DNA of 64,000 bases, taken from an uncultured Clostridia bacterium (GTDB lineage: Bacteria > Bacillota > Clostridia > Christensenellales > Aristaeellaceae). Shown here one piece after another: positions 29,801 to 35,483 of the stretch. The notes under the pieces are model-generated. The model was not told where the DNA came from, did no database searches, and was given only the letters and a program-made list of their open reading frames with translations. The stretch is taken from contig CANRLC010000002.1 of the NCBI GenBank assembly GCA_947631405.1, positions 1 to 64,000 of the forward strand, given 5' to 3'. Made by a program: the position numbers and the translations under genes. Position 1 is the stretch's first letter. Each line of letters begins with the position of its first letter.

Positions 29801-32795
29801 CGAGGTCTACGTCCATGCGAACGTCCAGACGGGCGAGGGACTCAAGCCCGTCCACGAGCCGAACGATCCGTATGCCGAGGCGAGCGCGCCCATCGAGGCA
29901 TGGACGCTCGACAAGGCGCTGACCCAAGCCATGCGCGGGGACGCCGACGTCACGGACGACATCCTGTCGTGGGGCTACCCGGCGCATCTCGACGACGTGC
30001 TCACCTACACGATCACCATCGCGAACGTGGGCGGCACGGACATCGACCGCCTGAACCTCAAGGACACCTTCAACCGCGCGGGCTTCAACCAAGCGCTGAC
30101 GGCGGACGAGCTGCTCGTCGTGCCGGGCAGCGGCATGGGCGGCGCGAGCCTGCAAACCGACGCGAAGGGCGGCCTCTACATCGCCGGACTGAAGGCGGGC
30201 GAGAGCATCCAGCTGACCTTCACCGCCACGGTGGCGAAGACCGACCTCAATAAGCTCGTCAACACCGTCACGGTCACGAGCGAGGATGAGGAAACGTCGA
30301 AGACGGAGACCGTCACCACCTATGTCCGGGATATGAGCGACTGGACGGTCGAGAAGACCGTCTACGACGCCGCGACCGGCGAGCCGATCACCGGAACGGT
30401 CAAGGTGGGCGATACGATCCTCTACCGGATCACCGTCACCAACACGGGCAACACCGTGCTTGACAACCTGCCGCTTTACGACAACCAGAACGACGATCTG
30501 GGCAAGGGCTTCAGCGGCAAGGGCGATCCGCTCAAGTTCAGCAAGAACGAGAATCTCTCCGCGTATGGCAGCAGCTACCTGCCCAATTCCAGACTGATCG
30601 GCAGCCTGCTGCCCAACGAGAGCATCGTGCTCGACAGCCCGTACACGGTCGCGCCTGACGACGTGGAGCTGACGAACATCGCGACGGTGTTCGGCAAGGA
30701 TTCCAACGAGGTCAAGACCCCGGTCGAGCCTACCGCCCCCGCGTGGAAGGTGACCAAGGAGGTCTACAAGGGCGAGTACACGGGCGAGGAAGGCGACGTG
30801 AAGCTGAGCGACGCCGATGTGGTCGCCCCGGGCGACGCGCTGACGTATGTCATTACCGTCGAGAACACGGGCAACACCGCCATCGAGACGCTGGAAGTGG
30901 AAGACCTGTTCAACGGCGCGCCGCTGACGCTGAATCCTTCGATCAATTTGAGGATCCACGTTCTGTCCGGCACGTTCGCCCAAGGCGCGATCAAAGATCT
31001 GGACGTCGGCGACGTCTTCAAGATGACGTACAGCTACACGGCCGCGGGCAGCGATGCAAAGCGACCGGACGGCCTGACCAACGCGGTCACGGCGACGCTG
31101 CCCGGCGAGAAGGAGACGGACACGAATGAAGACCATCGCGCCGAGGTCAAGAACGATGTTCGCTCCTACTCGTGGAAGATCTCGAAGGCGCTGACAGCCT
31201 CCAGCGGCAGGTTTGGGACGAACGCCGTGTATGTCGGCGACACGATGACCTACACGATCACCGTCACGAACGACGGCCTCAGCCCGATTGAAAACCTCAT
31301 TGTGGAGGACGAGCTGCTCGTGACCGGGAAGGTGAAACCGCTTCTCGACGACATGAGGCTCTCGGACGACGCGCCGGAGGGCGTGAGCCTGACGCGGCTC
31401 AAGGATCCGTCGGATCCGACGGGCGAGAAGTTTATCAACTCGGTCGTGCTGGATAAGCTCGCGGTAGGACAGACGGTGAAGATCGAATGCACCTACACGG
31501 TGCCCGAGGGCGTTCTCTACACGAGCAACTCGGCCATAGCCTATCCGCAGGATCACGAGGAGGATGCGAAGGAGATCCCGGATCCTGTCGATAAGCCCAT
31601 CTATGCGCTCATGACGCTGGAGAAGCACTGGACGGATGCCAACGGACAGGCACTGTCCGACGAAGAGAGGACAAAGAAAGTCGGTAATTCGGAGATCAAG
31701 TTCGAGATTTGGTGGAAGCGCAGGAGCGACGCAGAGTTTAAGCAGATGTTCGATAGCAATGGCAATCCGTATGTGGTGACGCTTTCCGCCAAACGCACGC
31801 CTGATTGGACGACGCAGGTTCTGAACGTCCCGGTTGGCAGATCGCTCGGAGAGGACGACTACTATCTGTACGAGCTGCGCGAGCGCGGCCTGAAGAACGG
31901 CAAGAACATGACGATCAACGGGCATCAGTTCTTCCTCGCTGCGAGCAGCGGCTACTACGACTCGAAGATGACGTACAGATTCTCCTTTACCAACGCTTTG
32001 CTGGAAGAAAAGGAGACTTCGTCGCCCACGGTGACCAATCCCACGCCCACGCCTACGCCCACGCCTTCGGCCTATGTGCCGACGCCCGGCCCGGCTGCGG
32101 ACGCGAAGTACCGCGTCACCAAGACGGCGGTGAACGTCCCCGAGCGCGGCTACTACCTCGCGGGCGAGACGGTGCAGTACAGCATCCGCGTGCAGAATAC
32201 GGGCATGGTGCCCATCGACGCGCTGACGATCACCGATCACCTCTCCGGCGCCGCGTTCACCTCGGGCGCGGGCTACACGCTGACGGGCGCGCGCGAGGCG
32301 ACCATCGACCGCCTGTCCGCAGGCGCGAGCGTGGAAATCTACGCGAGCTACGTCGTCACCGCTGCGGACGCGAAGCGCGGCAGCGTGACCAACACGGTCT
32401 CCGGCGACGGCGGAAAAGGCCCCGACGGCAGACCGGCGAGCGGCAATGCCGCGGAGGCCATCGTGCCCACGAACGACACGACCTACACCGTGACCGTACA
32501 CTACGTCTACATGACGGACGGCACGACGGCCGCGCCGGACGACAGGATACGCAGGCTGCGCCCGGGCGACGCGTACAGGTTCAACAGCCCGACGATCGCG
32601 GAGTATTACGCCTCCATGCTCACGGTAAACGGCACGATGCCCGCGCACGACGTGGAGATCACCGTCTACTATGTGCCGGAGGGCATGCTCCCGGCGGACG
32701 GCCGAGGCGGGCCGGGCCTCATCCTGCTGGATGAATACGGCATACCGCTCGGCGTGGGCCGCGTGATGCTCAATGTCGGCGACTGCTTCGAGTGA
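17880..32795 (+). CDS. Giant multi-domain surface protein with ~25 DUF11-like repeats (4971 aa)
   Basis: ATG 17880 follows CAGGAGGG; signal peptide (MKDFLRKLLASLLCICMIG...) to about residue 35. Four early DUF11-like modules (to about 720) are followed by an InlB B-like repeat (about 730-787, GYTFVGWYDKNAVG), an MBG-like region (about 793-1050), a pilin/FctA-like module (about 1054-1213) and a further region to about 1640. Then 20 consecutive DUF11/DUF7507-like modules run to about 4570, each with a strand such as VGDTITYRITIANTGNV. A CnaB-like domain (about 4570-4710), a (PT)n linker, a last DUF11 module and a MucBP-like domain follow. It ends ..LNVGDCFE without LPXTG, SLH or a C-terminal helix, so the anchoring is unknown. 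It is probably a very long fibrous adhesin or matrix protein. Second gene of the secretion operon. Confidence 0.85.
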   Translation: MKDFLRKLLASLLCICMIGSSLPVSSIAEAAQGAATPPEQQTASGDTGEEQGGKSAQTQEIVMEPSNTVNLSDMIMPTATEDEPPFSVTLELKVGSSGSFHHTIPGETVKEGDQLYWRITIKNNTEDDLTLNMIDVMDWDGTVRESGKRVRKPKVVNPDGSSNKDYALTSSDGGSFTPPDNDHFSTIVVPHTGDKMVQLDTNLSGALKVDITVNDGGVIKNTVYVWEHDKTQADALSDSTVVTRSKDIAVTKQLMVEDGSGKFVVSDADTVEVGKKIKFRVTVTNNSTITKKIKVAGGISDVFTVNGIEETSVEKLTNTNSTTLNSDNYEIETGKNAIFESGEYTVAKAGDHLSNTVTVSGESATVSLRADGESEPDFTVTKGYVVWNNYQSGEEMPTDGFIDAPVGSIEEGQAVRYRVTVTNNSTETMHFKVSDSFMAAGTATTTGKNGEAINDFELVGDQKPYENGVLTVEAHETKVLLSKDCYVVPVNFADEHSDKATLSNVVTLEPTDGSTGDARQSGVLLLVKEPSAYTVATEYALGDSGYRSASSGKVGKNQEVKFRLRITNTSELDLKLKLSGFSFLEGSSTDNKLSTLGALNLDWASSSTTDEESIKWDGSSILELAAGQEAILQYAGSYTTSNTSSTTATYTVKVDCEELKTKIVEKTLKITNDGTNNLRFGYSLSVNGARFSGEPESDTGIVTTTDNIQLKFNGFTASDHAYKYLHNDQYKAGQTITVTTETPKAEGYTFVGWYDKNAVGTYRLVSPGATVIKDGRDEQSIDAVWMRLATDDNLFIYDGKSHTIDVASLALSGEAGKYDFNNILAQLTVPTCTYSVKGPGDINIENQEATIDRNTGKVTLPVGGSFTNVGVYNFTIKVNFPKKNETGSKFDGAELIASAKLTILPRPVAVQAGTGSHEWTNKPITIKDCADRDTGEYEYKQGSAFEDGVLSGDASAALTEKIEALSISNVDAMLKVYTSGDEGLVGTDAFTVGHTPIVGYKGDDDIVTESSKTAPGEYQSLITNKDQLATAADGTDTTNNYVFITVPGTLTIKAPTLATITLTKNVVDASFESGTFTFTATRDDTAVKFVKSSTEDNTYYEAGKSPDVPGDGDEKISLQVTANKDKPATETDPATASVTLKVTPGKYTFAETGASVTSVYSEEGKPTLGRDDYTPTYKTKDSAAEAVEDDNAEVTVEAGGEASVVVTNTAKFYFVEHYAVDLHDKYGTPIDNSKDDNELVGMPEILAKGTKGYTRFAFDRVDKWSSELTYQDVNGGFDGEEATPATFSDLGVESGNVADNGNKGNDTSDGTATKADSYKLIYDDGYSDLAKKAMAGAVLGLGANNGYLDLHKDNAGKLPAGGTVQVYWVRQLEQNLKAFDGIGVSATAKDAEEEAIRQGQATVRTHYAMYDKTTNNLYGGNSWHDTDAQKIQYRWQGINKVDVTATLNQEAVKGVTGVLYAFNAAVAKVWNNGSSKYTVFTDAVIKDTEVGVIDNAWQNSPIDLYLTPLVKVKYFIDDGKGEQKELNGNVTPYSGGEDKNEYTIAIEVKEPDTENGYTMVKNTAHATEFTPLAMPSTGRYTTTQWRLKRTAYDPGTVVTDKSVDPNGDGKLDVLQSLYMNDGKYWVDASGYLVIGLYLTEAQPSWKVTKSVKNKTFPAGTKDNTAYAGDTLQYTITVENTGNVPLENILVTDDMSFESKDNVQGPETPFARDRSVIVTSKLGKKVDYKIDETDYKKLTITQIELGDTITITYTYTVPENVKHIENTVTVDDRDEDTPDELKQTAKTKTDVRAWTVEKSVTGMTGEDKDGVAFARGGDVLKYAIKVVNTGNVDLTDLSLKDAFTIDEGDAPADALTYQSATSTGVEGKTEADFVSETKTLTKLAKGETVTITYTYTVPTDKLPKAVANTASVSADSTHTQTSDQVETKIASFTVDKKVAKQGGDPEKDIVVKVGDKLVYTITVTNTSDVVIPKLYLSDVLSDEHVGDASLPALTLSESTKTPNAADFTFTWHGEESPAYGVIENLPAGGSITLVSDAISVEDGYEHLKNTVYVDDDENTTPDGTEADQTQPKQSTAEARVKSWKVEKTVEGMSGTGWNDLDGDGKMDAEEQYAVVGNELTYKVKVTNTGDVPMVLFVKDVFAGTNFDLTEGVTFDYDPKSTPDKAPTLEEYGDEYALIENLQPNQTVTFTYKETVTDGMLGDPAYEDGIVNTVSVHAAVDPEHPDTTGPDIRESDPHDETTTPIEAWTLDKELTKVTRGSDAASGYDKPATDEDGALVYPAVRPGDVLEYTVTVTNTGSAPIAEIDVSDTLKSGEDDRTIGLPTLVAPTGVTFAGGKVRNLPAGKSAKLTYTYTVQESEGKLVNAVTATLGDKEVTKTVTTGVKAWTVTKEIQKDGVALDEDDEVAVGDQLTYVVTVKNDGSEELTDLEFTDTFTHGKDEDEDKEDGLDHLTKDEKRSTEGVEYDKDARTATIPKGGLLVLTATYTVTDSDTSLRNVFIAADTDVTEQDEVTTPVRSWTVEKTVSKAESDEGSQSNTALPGNVLYYTIKIKNTGGVTLDLNVKDILRDEVKKEDRSADLKFYPYKAANVIYAPDAHFEVTGSKLTEGVIKKLMPGATFTFHASYRVASGHTASASDEYLKNTVTVDDDDENFPPKESTAETHIKNWDVAKTIKSVVSAAGEERSAVDGAYTLRPGDKVTYEVVVTNTGDEKLTLYVEDSLFIETVGKPWTEQGVKDATNVEVTFTPSDAGATSQLFEDNSSETTRNGDCLIQIKGLPKEGKAILTYTYTVPEMNADNAELFASLVENKVFVHANEQTTDPETQPKPNHNKDIDPNDETKTPIEAWTLDKALTAVTRDGKAASGYDKPKTDEDGALVYPAVQIGDVLTYTITVENVGGTDIARLNLEDVFTRAGGKTELTAANLKKDSSSSSMDDARLLTDSATGGLYIANLLKGKKIKLTYTTTAVEEKDGTEPFINTVTVTSADGEVTAEKTVKTPVVENPAWEVTKTVDGMTSDIYDDTDSDGEGDLQDAKVEDELTYTITVKNTGNVTLDGLTLVDVFNGAGLEGDPVLTKVDTTETSAVYANGIINGLGVGETLTLVYKYTVADTDIELTNKVTVSRDGTEKSAEVRTPVDANPDWNVEKTVRYADPEKVFPTTGEVKVGEKLIYRITITNTGNTMLSGLELMDEFTGKGLTSEELLKKIKQVSPEPGTGLGKVAVYNDKDQTIDNLGVGSSIVLEYEYTVAPNDATLENLVTVSLPDSHNVMHKVTTPVEENPAYTVIKQAYKGEYKPEAKPLAKEEEVAVGDTITYRITIANTGNVKLDGLKLVDTFTGKGLTPAELMEQIKAVDKSVGSDAVYENATIDGLDVGEWIALEYAYTVAADDDTLVNAVTVSLPDGPTEETEVTTPVKETPAYTVTKLAYKGEYTPEATPLAKEEEVAVGDTITYRITIANTGNVALDKLELKDVFNGAQLDGAALELAEKMEGSSATFDGKATIKDLGVGESIVLEYAYTVDADDTALQNTVTVTHGKTEVTDEVTTPVKLEPMYTVTKQAYKGEYTPEATPLAEGDAVKAGDTLTYVITVENTGKVDLKDLKLTDAFQLNDGDALPGVSGLSQYRDEDHPSDAVFKLVSNSEARVSIPVGDKLVLTGHYLVTADDKKLVNTATVADPEDETHFDESTVTTHVSGWTVEKTVTKTVDGKEIAAGSALPGSKLTYTVKVTNTGDVTLTLYLKDVLTKDGKAEDLTLEPDDDANAETKATFADMTITGLEPGKTFTLKCEYDVPLESEEAVNQIVNTVTVDDDEKIDESSDPDDPFPPQHDEQTTNIKKWDVAKSITGVVSAKGDKREAVDGRYTLRPGDTVTYEVVVTNTGDEKLTLYVEDSLLIEKIAGAKWEDKLDDLAKNVKVTFEKENEDASWDFFADNSGEDDHDGQCLIVLQNLAAGRTATLTYAYTVPEMDEDNVELFASDVRNEVYVHANVQTGEGLKPVHEPNDPYAEASAPIEAWTLDKALTQAMRGDADVTDDILSWGYPAHLDDVLTYTITIANVGGTDIDRLNLKDTFNRAGFNQALTADELLVVPGSGMGGASLQTDAKGGLYIAGLKAGESIQLTFTATVAKTDLNKLVNTVTVTSEDEETSKTETVTTYVRDMSDWTVEKTVYDAATGEPITGTVKVGDTILYRITVTNTGNTVLDNLPLYDNQNDDLGKGFSGKGDPLKFSKNENLSAYGSSYLPNSRLIGSLLPNESIVLDSPYTVAPDDVELTNIATVFGKDSNEVKTPVEPTAPAWKVTKEVYKGEYTGEEGDVKLSDADVVAPGDALTYVITVENTGNTAIETLEVEDLFNGAPLTLNPSINLRIHVLSGTFAQGAIKDLDVGDVFKMTYSYTAAGSDAKRPDGLTNAVTATLPGEKETDTNEDHRAEVKNDVRSYSWKISKALTASSGRFGTNAVYVGDTMTYTITVTNDGLSPIENLIVEDELLVTGKVKPLLDDMRLSDDAPEGVSLTRLKDPSDPTGEKFINSVVLDKLAVGQTVKIECTYTVPEGVLYTSNSAIAYPQDHEEDAKEIPDPVDKPIYALMTLEKHWTDANGQALSDEERTKKVGNSEIKFEIWWKRRSDAEFKQMFDSNGNPYVVTLSAKRTPDWTTQVLNVPVGRSLGEDDYYLYELRERGLKNGKNMTINGHQFFLAASSGYYDSKMTYRFSFTNALLEEKETSSPTVTNPTPTPTPTPSAYVPTPGPAADAKYRVTKTAVNVPERGYYLAGETVQYSIRVQNTGMVPIDALTITDHLSGAAFTSGAGYTLTGAREATIDRLSAGASVEIYASYVVTAADAKRGSVTNTVSGDGGKGPDGRPASGNAAEAIVPTNDTTYTVTVHYVYMTDGTTAAPDDRIRRLRPGDAYRFNSPTIAEYYASMLTVNGTMPAHDVEITVYYVPEGMLPADGRGGPGLILLDEYGIPLGVGRVMLNVGDCFE
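25414..30330 (+). repeat. Duplicated three-module block inside the giant gene
   Basis: Modules opening WTVEKTV.., WDVAK.. and IEAWTLDKALT occur in the same order at about 25414-26870 and again at about 28930-30320, with near-identical stretches such as YEVVVTNTGDEKLTLYVEDS in both. Between them, 27687, 28098 and 28497 start further near-identical units (411 and 399 bp periods; AYKGEY...PEA). Confidence 0.75.
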
Positions 32796-32840
32796 CGGCG
32801 CTGCCCTTGCGACGCTTCCCTGTGAAAGGATGAGACTGAC

Positions 32841-35030
32841 GTGAAAAAGCTCCTGTTCGCCGCGCTCGCGACCGCGCTGCTGTGCGCGCTGCTCGCCGGG
32901 GTCTCTCTGGCGGAGGACGACACGCTCACGGTCGGCGGCAGCACGCCGCTTGGCGGCAACTTCCTCAGCGAGATGTTCGGCAACAACACGGCGGACATCG
33001 AGGCGCGCACGCTGCTGCATGGGTATAATCTCATGCAGTGGCAGGGCGGCCTGGGCTTCGGCTCCTACGGCGTCAACCGCAGCGCGGTGACCGGCGTGAT
33101 CTCGACGGCGAACGACGAAGGCGATCACACCTACACGGTGTCGATCTATTCCGATCTCGTCTACTCGGACGGCACGCCCATCACCGCGAAGGACTACGCC
33201 TTCTCGATGCTGCTGACGCTCGCGCCGCAGATGACCGAGATCGGTGCGCAGACGGTCGTATCCGACTATGTGGCCGGCTCCGACGCGTACCTCGCGGGGG
33301 AGACGGACGTGCTCAGCGGGATGCGCATCCTGAACGACACGACCTTCAGCGTCACGGTGAAGGCGGAGTACGAGCCGTACTTCTACGAGCTGGCGCTGCT
33401 GGATTACAGCCCGCTGCCCATCGCCGTGATCGCGCCCGGCTGCGAGATCGCGGACGAGGGCGAGGGCGTGTTTATCCGCAACATCGACCCCGAGGTCAAG
33501 GAGCCGATCTTCACCGCCGACCTGCTGCGGCAGACGATCCTCGACCCGGAAACGGGCTACCTGAGCCACCCGAGCGTGGTCAGCGGCGCGTACACGCTGG
33601 AAAGCTACGACGAGACCACGCACGAGGCGAGCTTCCTGCGCAACCCGCACTTCAAGGGCGACGCCTTCGGGCGGCTGCCCGTGATCGAGCGCGTCGTCTA
33701 CAAGGCGATGCAGCCGGAAGAGATGATCGAGGCGCTGAAAAACGGCGAAGTCGATCTGGTGAACAAGTGTACGCTCGCGTCGGTGATCGACGCGGGGCGC
33801 GATCTGGTGGCGGAGGGCGGCTTTGCCGCGACGAATTATCCGCGCAGCGGCTACAGCTTTGTGGGCTTCGCCTGCGAAAAGCCGACCGTCTCCAGCGAGG
33901 CGGTGAGGCGGGCTATCGCGCATTGCCTCGACCGCGCGGCGCTGGTGTCCGACTATGTGGGCGACTACGGCATGGTCGTGGACGGCTACTACGGGCTGGG
34001 CCAGTGGATGTTCTCTCTGGCCGCGGGCCTGACGCCGCCTCCGGTGATCGCGCCGGGGCTGGGCGCGACGGACGCGGAGTACGTCGCCTATGAAAATGCG
34101 CTGGCGGCGTGGCAGAGCATCAGCCTTGCGGCCGTGCCGACCTACGATTACGACGTGGACGAGGCCGTGGCGCTACTGGAGGCCGACGGCTGGACGCTGA
34201 ACCGGAACGGCGAACCGTTTGACGAGGCCGCGGACGACGTGCGCTGCAAGGACGTGGACGGCGAGCTGGTCGCGCTCGATCTGCTGCTGGTCTATCCCGA
34301 GGGCAACGAGATCGGCGACAAGCTGCAACAGACGTTTGTGGAGCCGCTCGCGCGCGCCGGCGTGGCGCTGCGCGTGGAGCCGCGCGCGATGGACGAGCTG
34401 CTGGCGACCTACTACCGCACGATCGATCGCGACGCCGATATGATGTATCTGGCGACGAACTTCGCGACGGTCTTCGACCCGTCCTACACCTACGCGCCGA
34501 GCGACGCGTATCAGGGCACGGCCAACCGCTCCGGCCTCGCGGACGAGGCGCTCTACAACCTCGCCGTGGAGATGCGGCGCACGCAGCCGGGCGACACGCT
34601 GGCCTACTGCCAGCGCTGGGTCGCCTTCCAGGAGCGCTGGGCCGAGGTGCTGCCCGCGATCCCGGTGTATTCCAACATCTACTACGACTTCTACATCAAC
34701 ACCCTGCGCGATTACGCCATCGGTTCGGAGATGACGTGGGCCGAGGCCGTGATGGGCGCCTCGATCGGCGAGCCGCTGCCCGAGGAGGACGCGATCACCG
34801 ACGAAGCGGCGCAGATCGAGGCCGAGATCGCCGAGGAGAGCGAAGAGGCGGCCCCCGAGGAGCCTGAGACGCTCGATCTGGGCGGCGGCTTCTCGACGCT
34901 GGACGGCATGGGCGGTTTCGCCACGGAGCCGCAGGCGGAAGAGGTGGAAGAAGAGGAAGAGGAGACCCTCGATAGCGGCTCGATGCTGGGCGGCGGAATG
35001 GTGATCGACGGCGGAGGATTCAGCTTCTGA
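32841..35030 (+). CDS. Secreted solute-binding-protein family 5-like protein with acidic tail
   Basis: 729 residues from a GTG start (AAAGGA 10 nt upstream). Signal peptide MKKLLFAALATALLCALLAG.. cut near SLA/EDD; there is no cysteine at the cleavage site, so it is not a lipoprotein, unlike most Gram-positive binding proteins. Residues about 30-640 resemble SBP_bac_5 (dipeptide/oligopeptide/nickel type; LVYSDGTPITAKDYAFSM, NEIGDKLQQTFVEPLARAGV, ending in an IPVYSNIYYDFY segment). The last ~90 residues are an acidic Glu/Gly tail (EEVEEEEEETLDSGS) foreign to the family. No permease or ATPase genes are next to it. Third gene of the secretion operon (45 nt after the giant gene), suggesting a surface or matrix role. 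Confidence 0.75.
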   Translation: MKKLLFAALATALLCALLAGVSLAEDDTLTVGGSTPLGGNFLSEMFGNNTADIEARTLLHGYNLMQWQGGLGFGSYGVNRSAVTGVISTANDEGDHTYTVSIYSDLVYSDGTPITAKDYAFSMLLTLAPQMTEIGAQTVVSDYVAGSDAYLAGETDVLSGMRILNDTTFSVTVKAEYEPYFYELALLDYSPLPIAVIAPGCEIADEGEGVFIRNIDPEVKEPIFTADLLRQTILDPETGYLSHPSVVSGAYTLESYDETTHEASFLRNPHFKGDAFGRLPVIERVVYKAMQPEEMIEALKNGEVDLVNKCTLASVIDAGRDLVAEGGFAATNYPRSGYSFVGFACEKPTVSSEAVRRAIAHCLDRAALVSDYVGDYGMVVDGYYGLGQWMFSLAAGLTPPPVIAPGLGATDAEYVAYENALAAWQSISLAAVPTYDYDVDEAVALLEADGWTLNRNGEPFDEAADDVRCKDVDGELVALDLLLVYPEGNEIGDKLQQTFVEPLARAGVALRVEPRAMDELLATYYRTIDRDADMMYLATNFATVFDPSYTYAPSDAYQGTANRSGLADEALYNLAVEMRRTQPGDTLAYCQRWVAFQERWAEVLPAIPVYSNIYYDFYINTLRDYAIGSEMTWAEAVMGASIGEPLPEEDAITDEAAQIEAEIAEESEEAAPEEPETLDLGGGFSTLDGMGGFATEPQAEEVEEEEEETLDSGSMLGGGMVIDGGGFSF

Positions 35031-35055
35031 AACTTTTCTCAGATAGAATCTTCAT

Positions 35056-35206
35056 GTGCTGCAAAGCACAGGATGGGGTCTGGGGACAATGTCCCCAGAC
35101 AGGGTTTGGGGCGGTAGCCCCAACGTACCCCCAAATCGCGAAGCGATTGCAAAATGTAGCCCGGAAGCGAAGCGATCCCGGGCGGGGTTATCAAGAAAAG
35201 TTGCGT
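35056..35206. repeat. Dispersed palindromic repeat, copy 2
   Basis: Closely matches 15638-15785, in the same orientation, with the same hairpins: GTCTGGGGAC-AAT-GTCCCCAGAC (35078-35100), TTGGGGC..GCCCCAA, AATCGCGAAGCGATT and CCCGG..CCGGG. Together the copies bracket the three-gene secretion operon. Confidence 0.75.
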
Positions 35207-35308
35207 TATCCCGCTTTTGCTTGCTCAGTATAACCCATGATAGAATGGCTCGATCATTTGATTTGAGCATAGCATGATCGCGCCGAACGCCAACAAAGCT
35301 ACAATCCT

Positions 35309-35338
35309 GCGGCGCGGGCAAAGGCCCGCGCCGCTTTT
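35309..35338 (+). terminator. Strong terminator
   Basis: GCGGCGCGGGC-AAAG-GCCCGCGCCGC, a perfect 11-bp stem, followed by TTTT. It lies in the 450-bp gap before the hybrid kinase; nothing else coding was seen in that gap. Confidence 0.75.
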
Positions 35339-35389
35339 GCGTTGTTTGCGCCGTCTGATTCGATTTTGCGACTTTTGCGCGCGCGGGGC

Positions 35390-35419
35390 TTTACAAAACA
35401 GCCGTTTCGGGGGTATAAT
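35390..35419 (+). promoter_or_regulatory. Promoter of the hybrid kinase
   Basis: TTTACA (35390-35395), 18 bp spacer, perfect TATAAT (35414-35419), about 65 bp before the ATG. Confidence 0.65.
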
Positions 35420-35483
35420 CCCATTGATTACAACCGTTCACCAAGGAATCGGCGCGAAAGCGCAAGGGATGGGGGATTGACGG

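Noticed and set aside
24405..33923. A 3172-codon open frame on the minus strand across the giant gene
   Set aside because: It is the mirror of a G+C-rich, Asp/Thr/Val-rich repeat gene: low-complexity His/Arg/Val/Leu sequence, no family match, no ribosome site, and it also runs antisense into the next real gene. The plus frame has a signal peptide and known domains.
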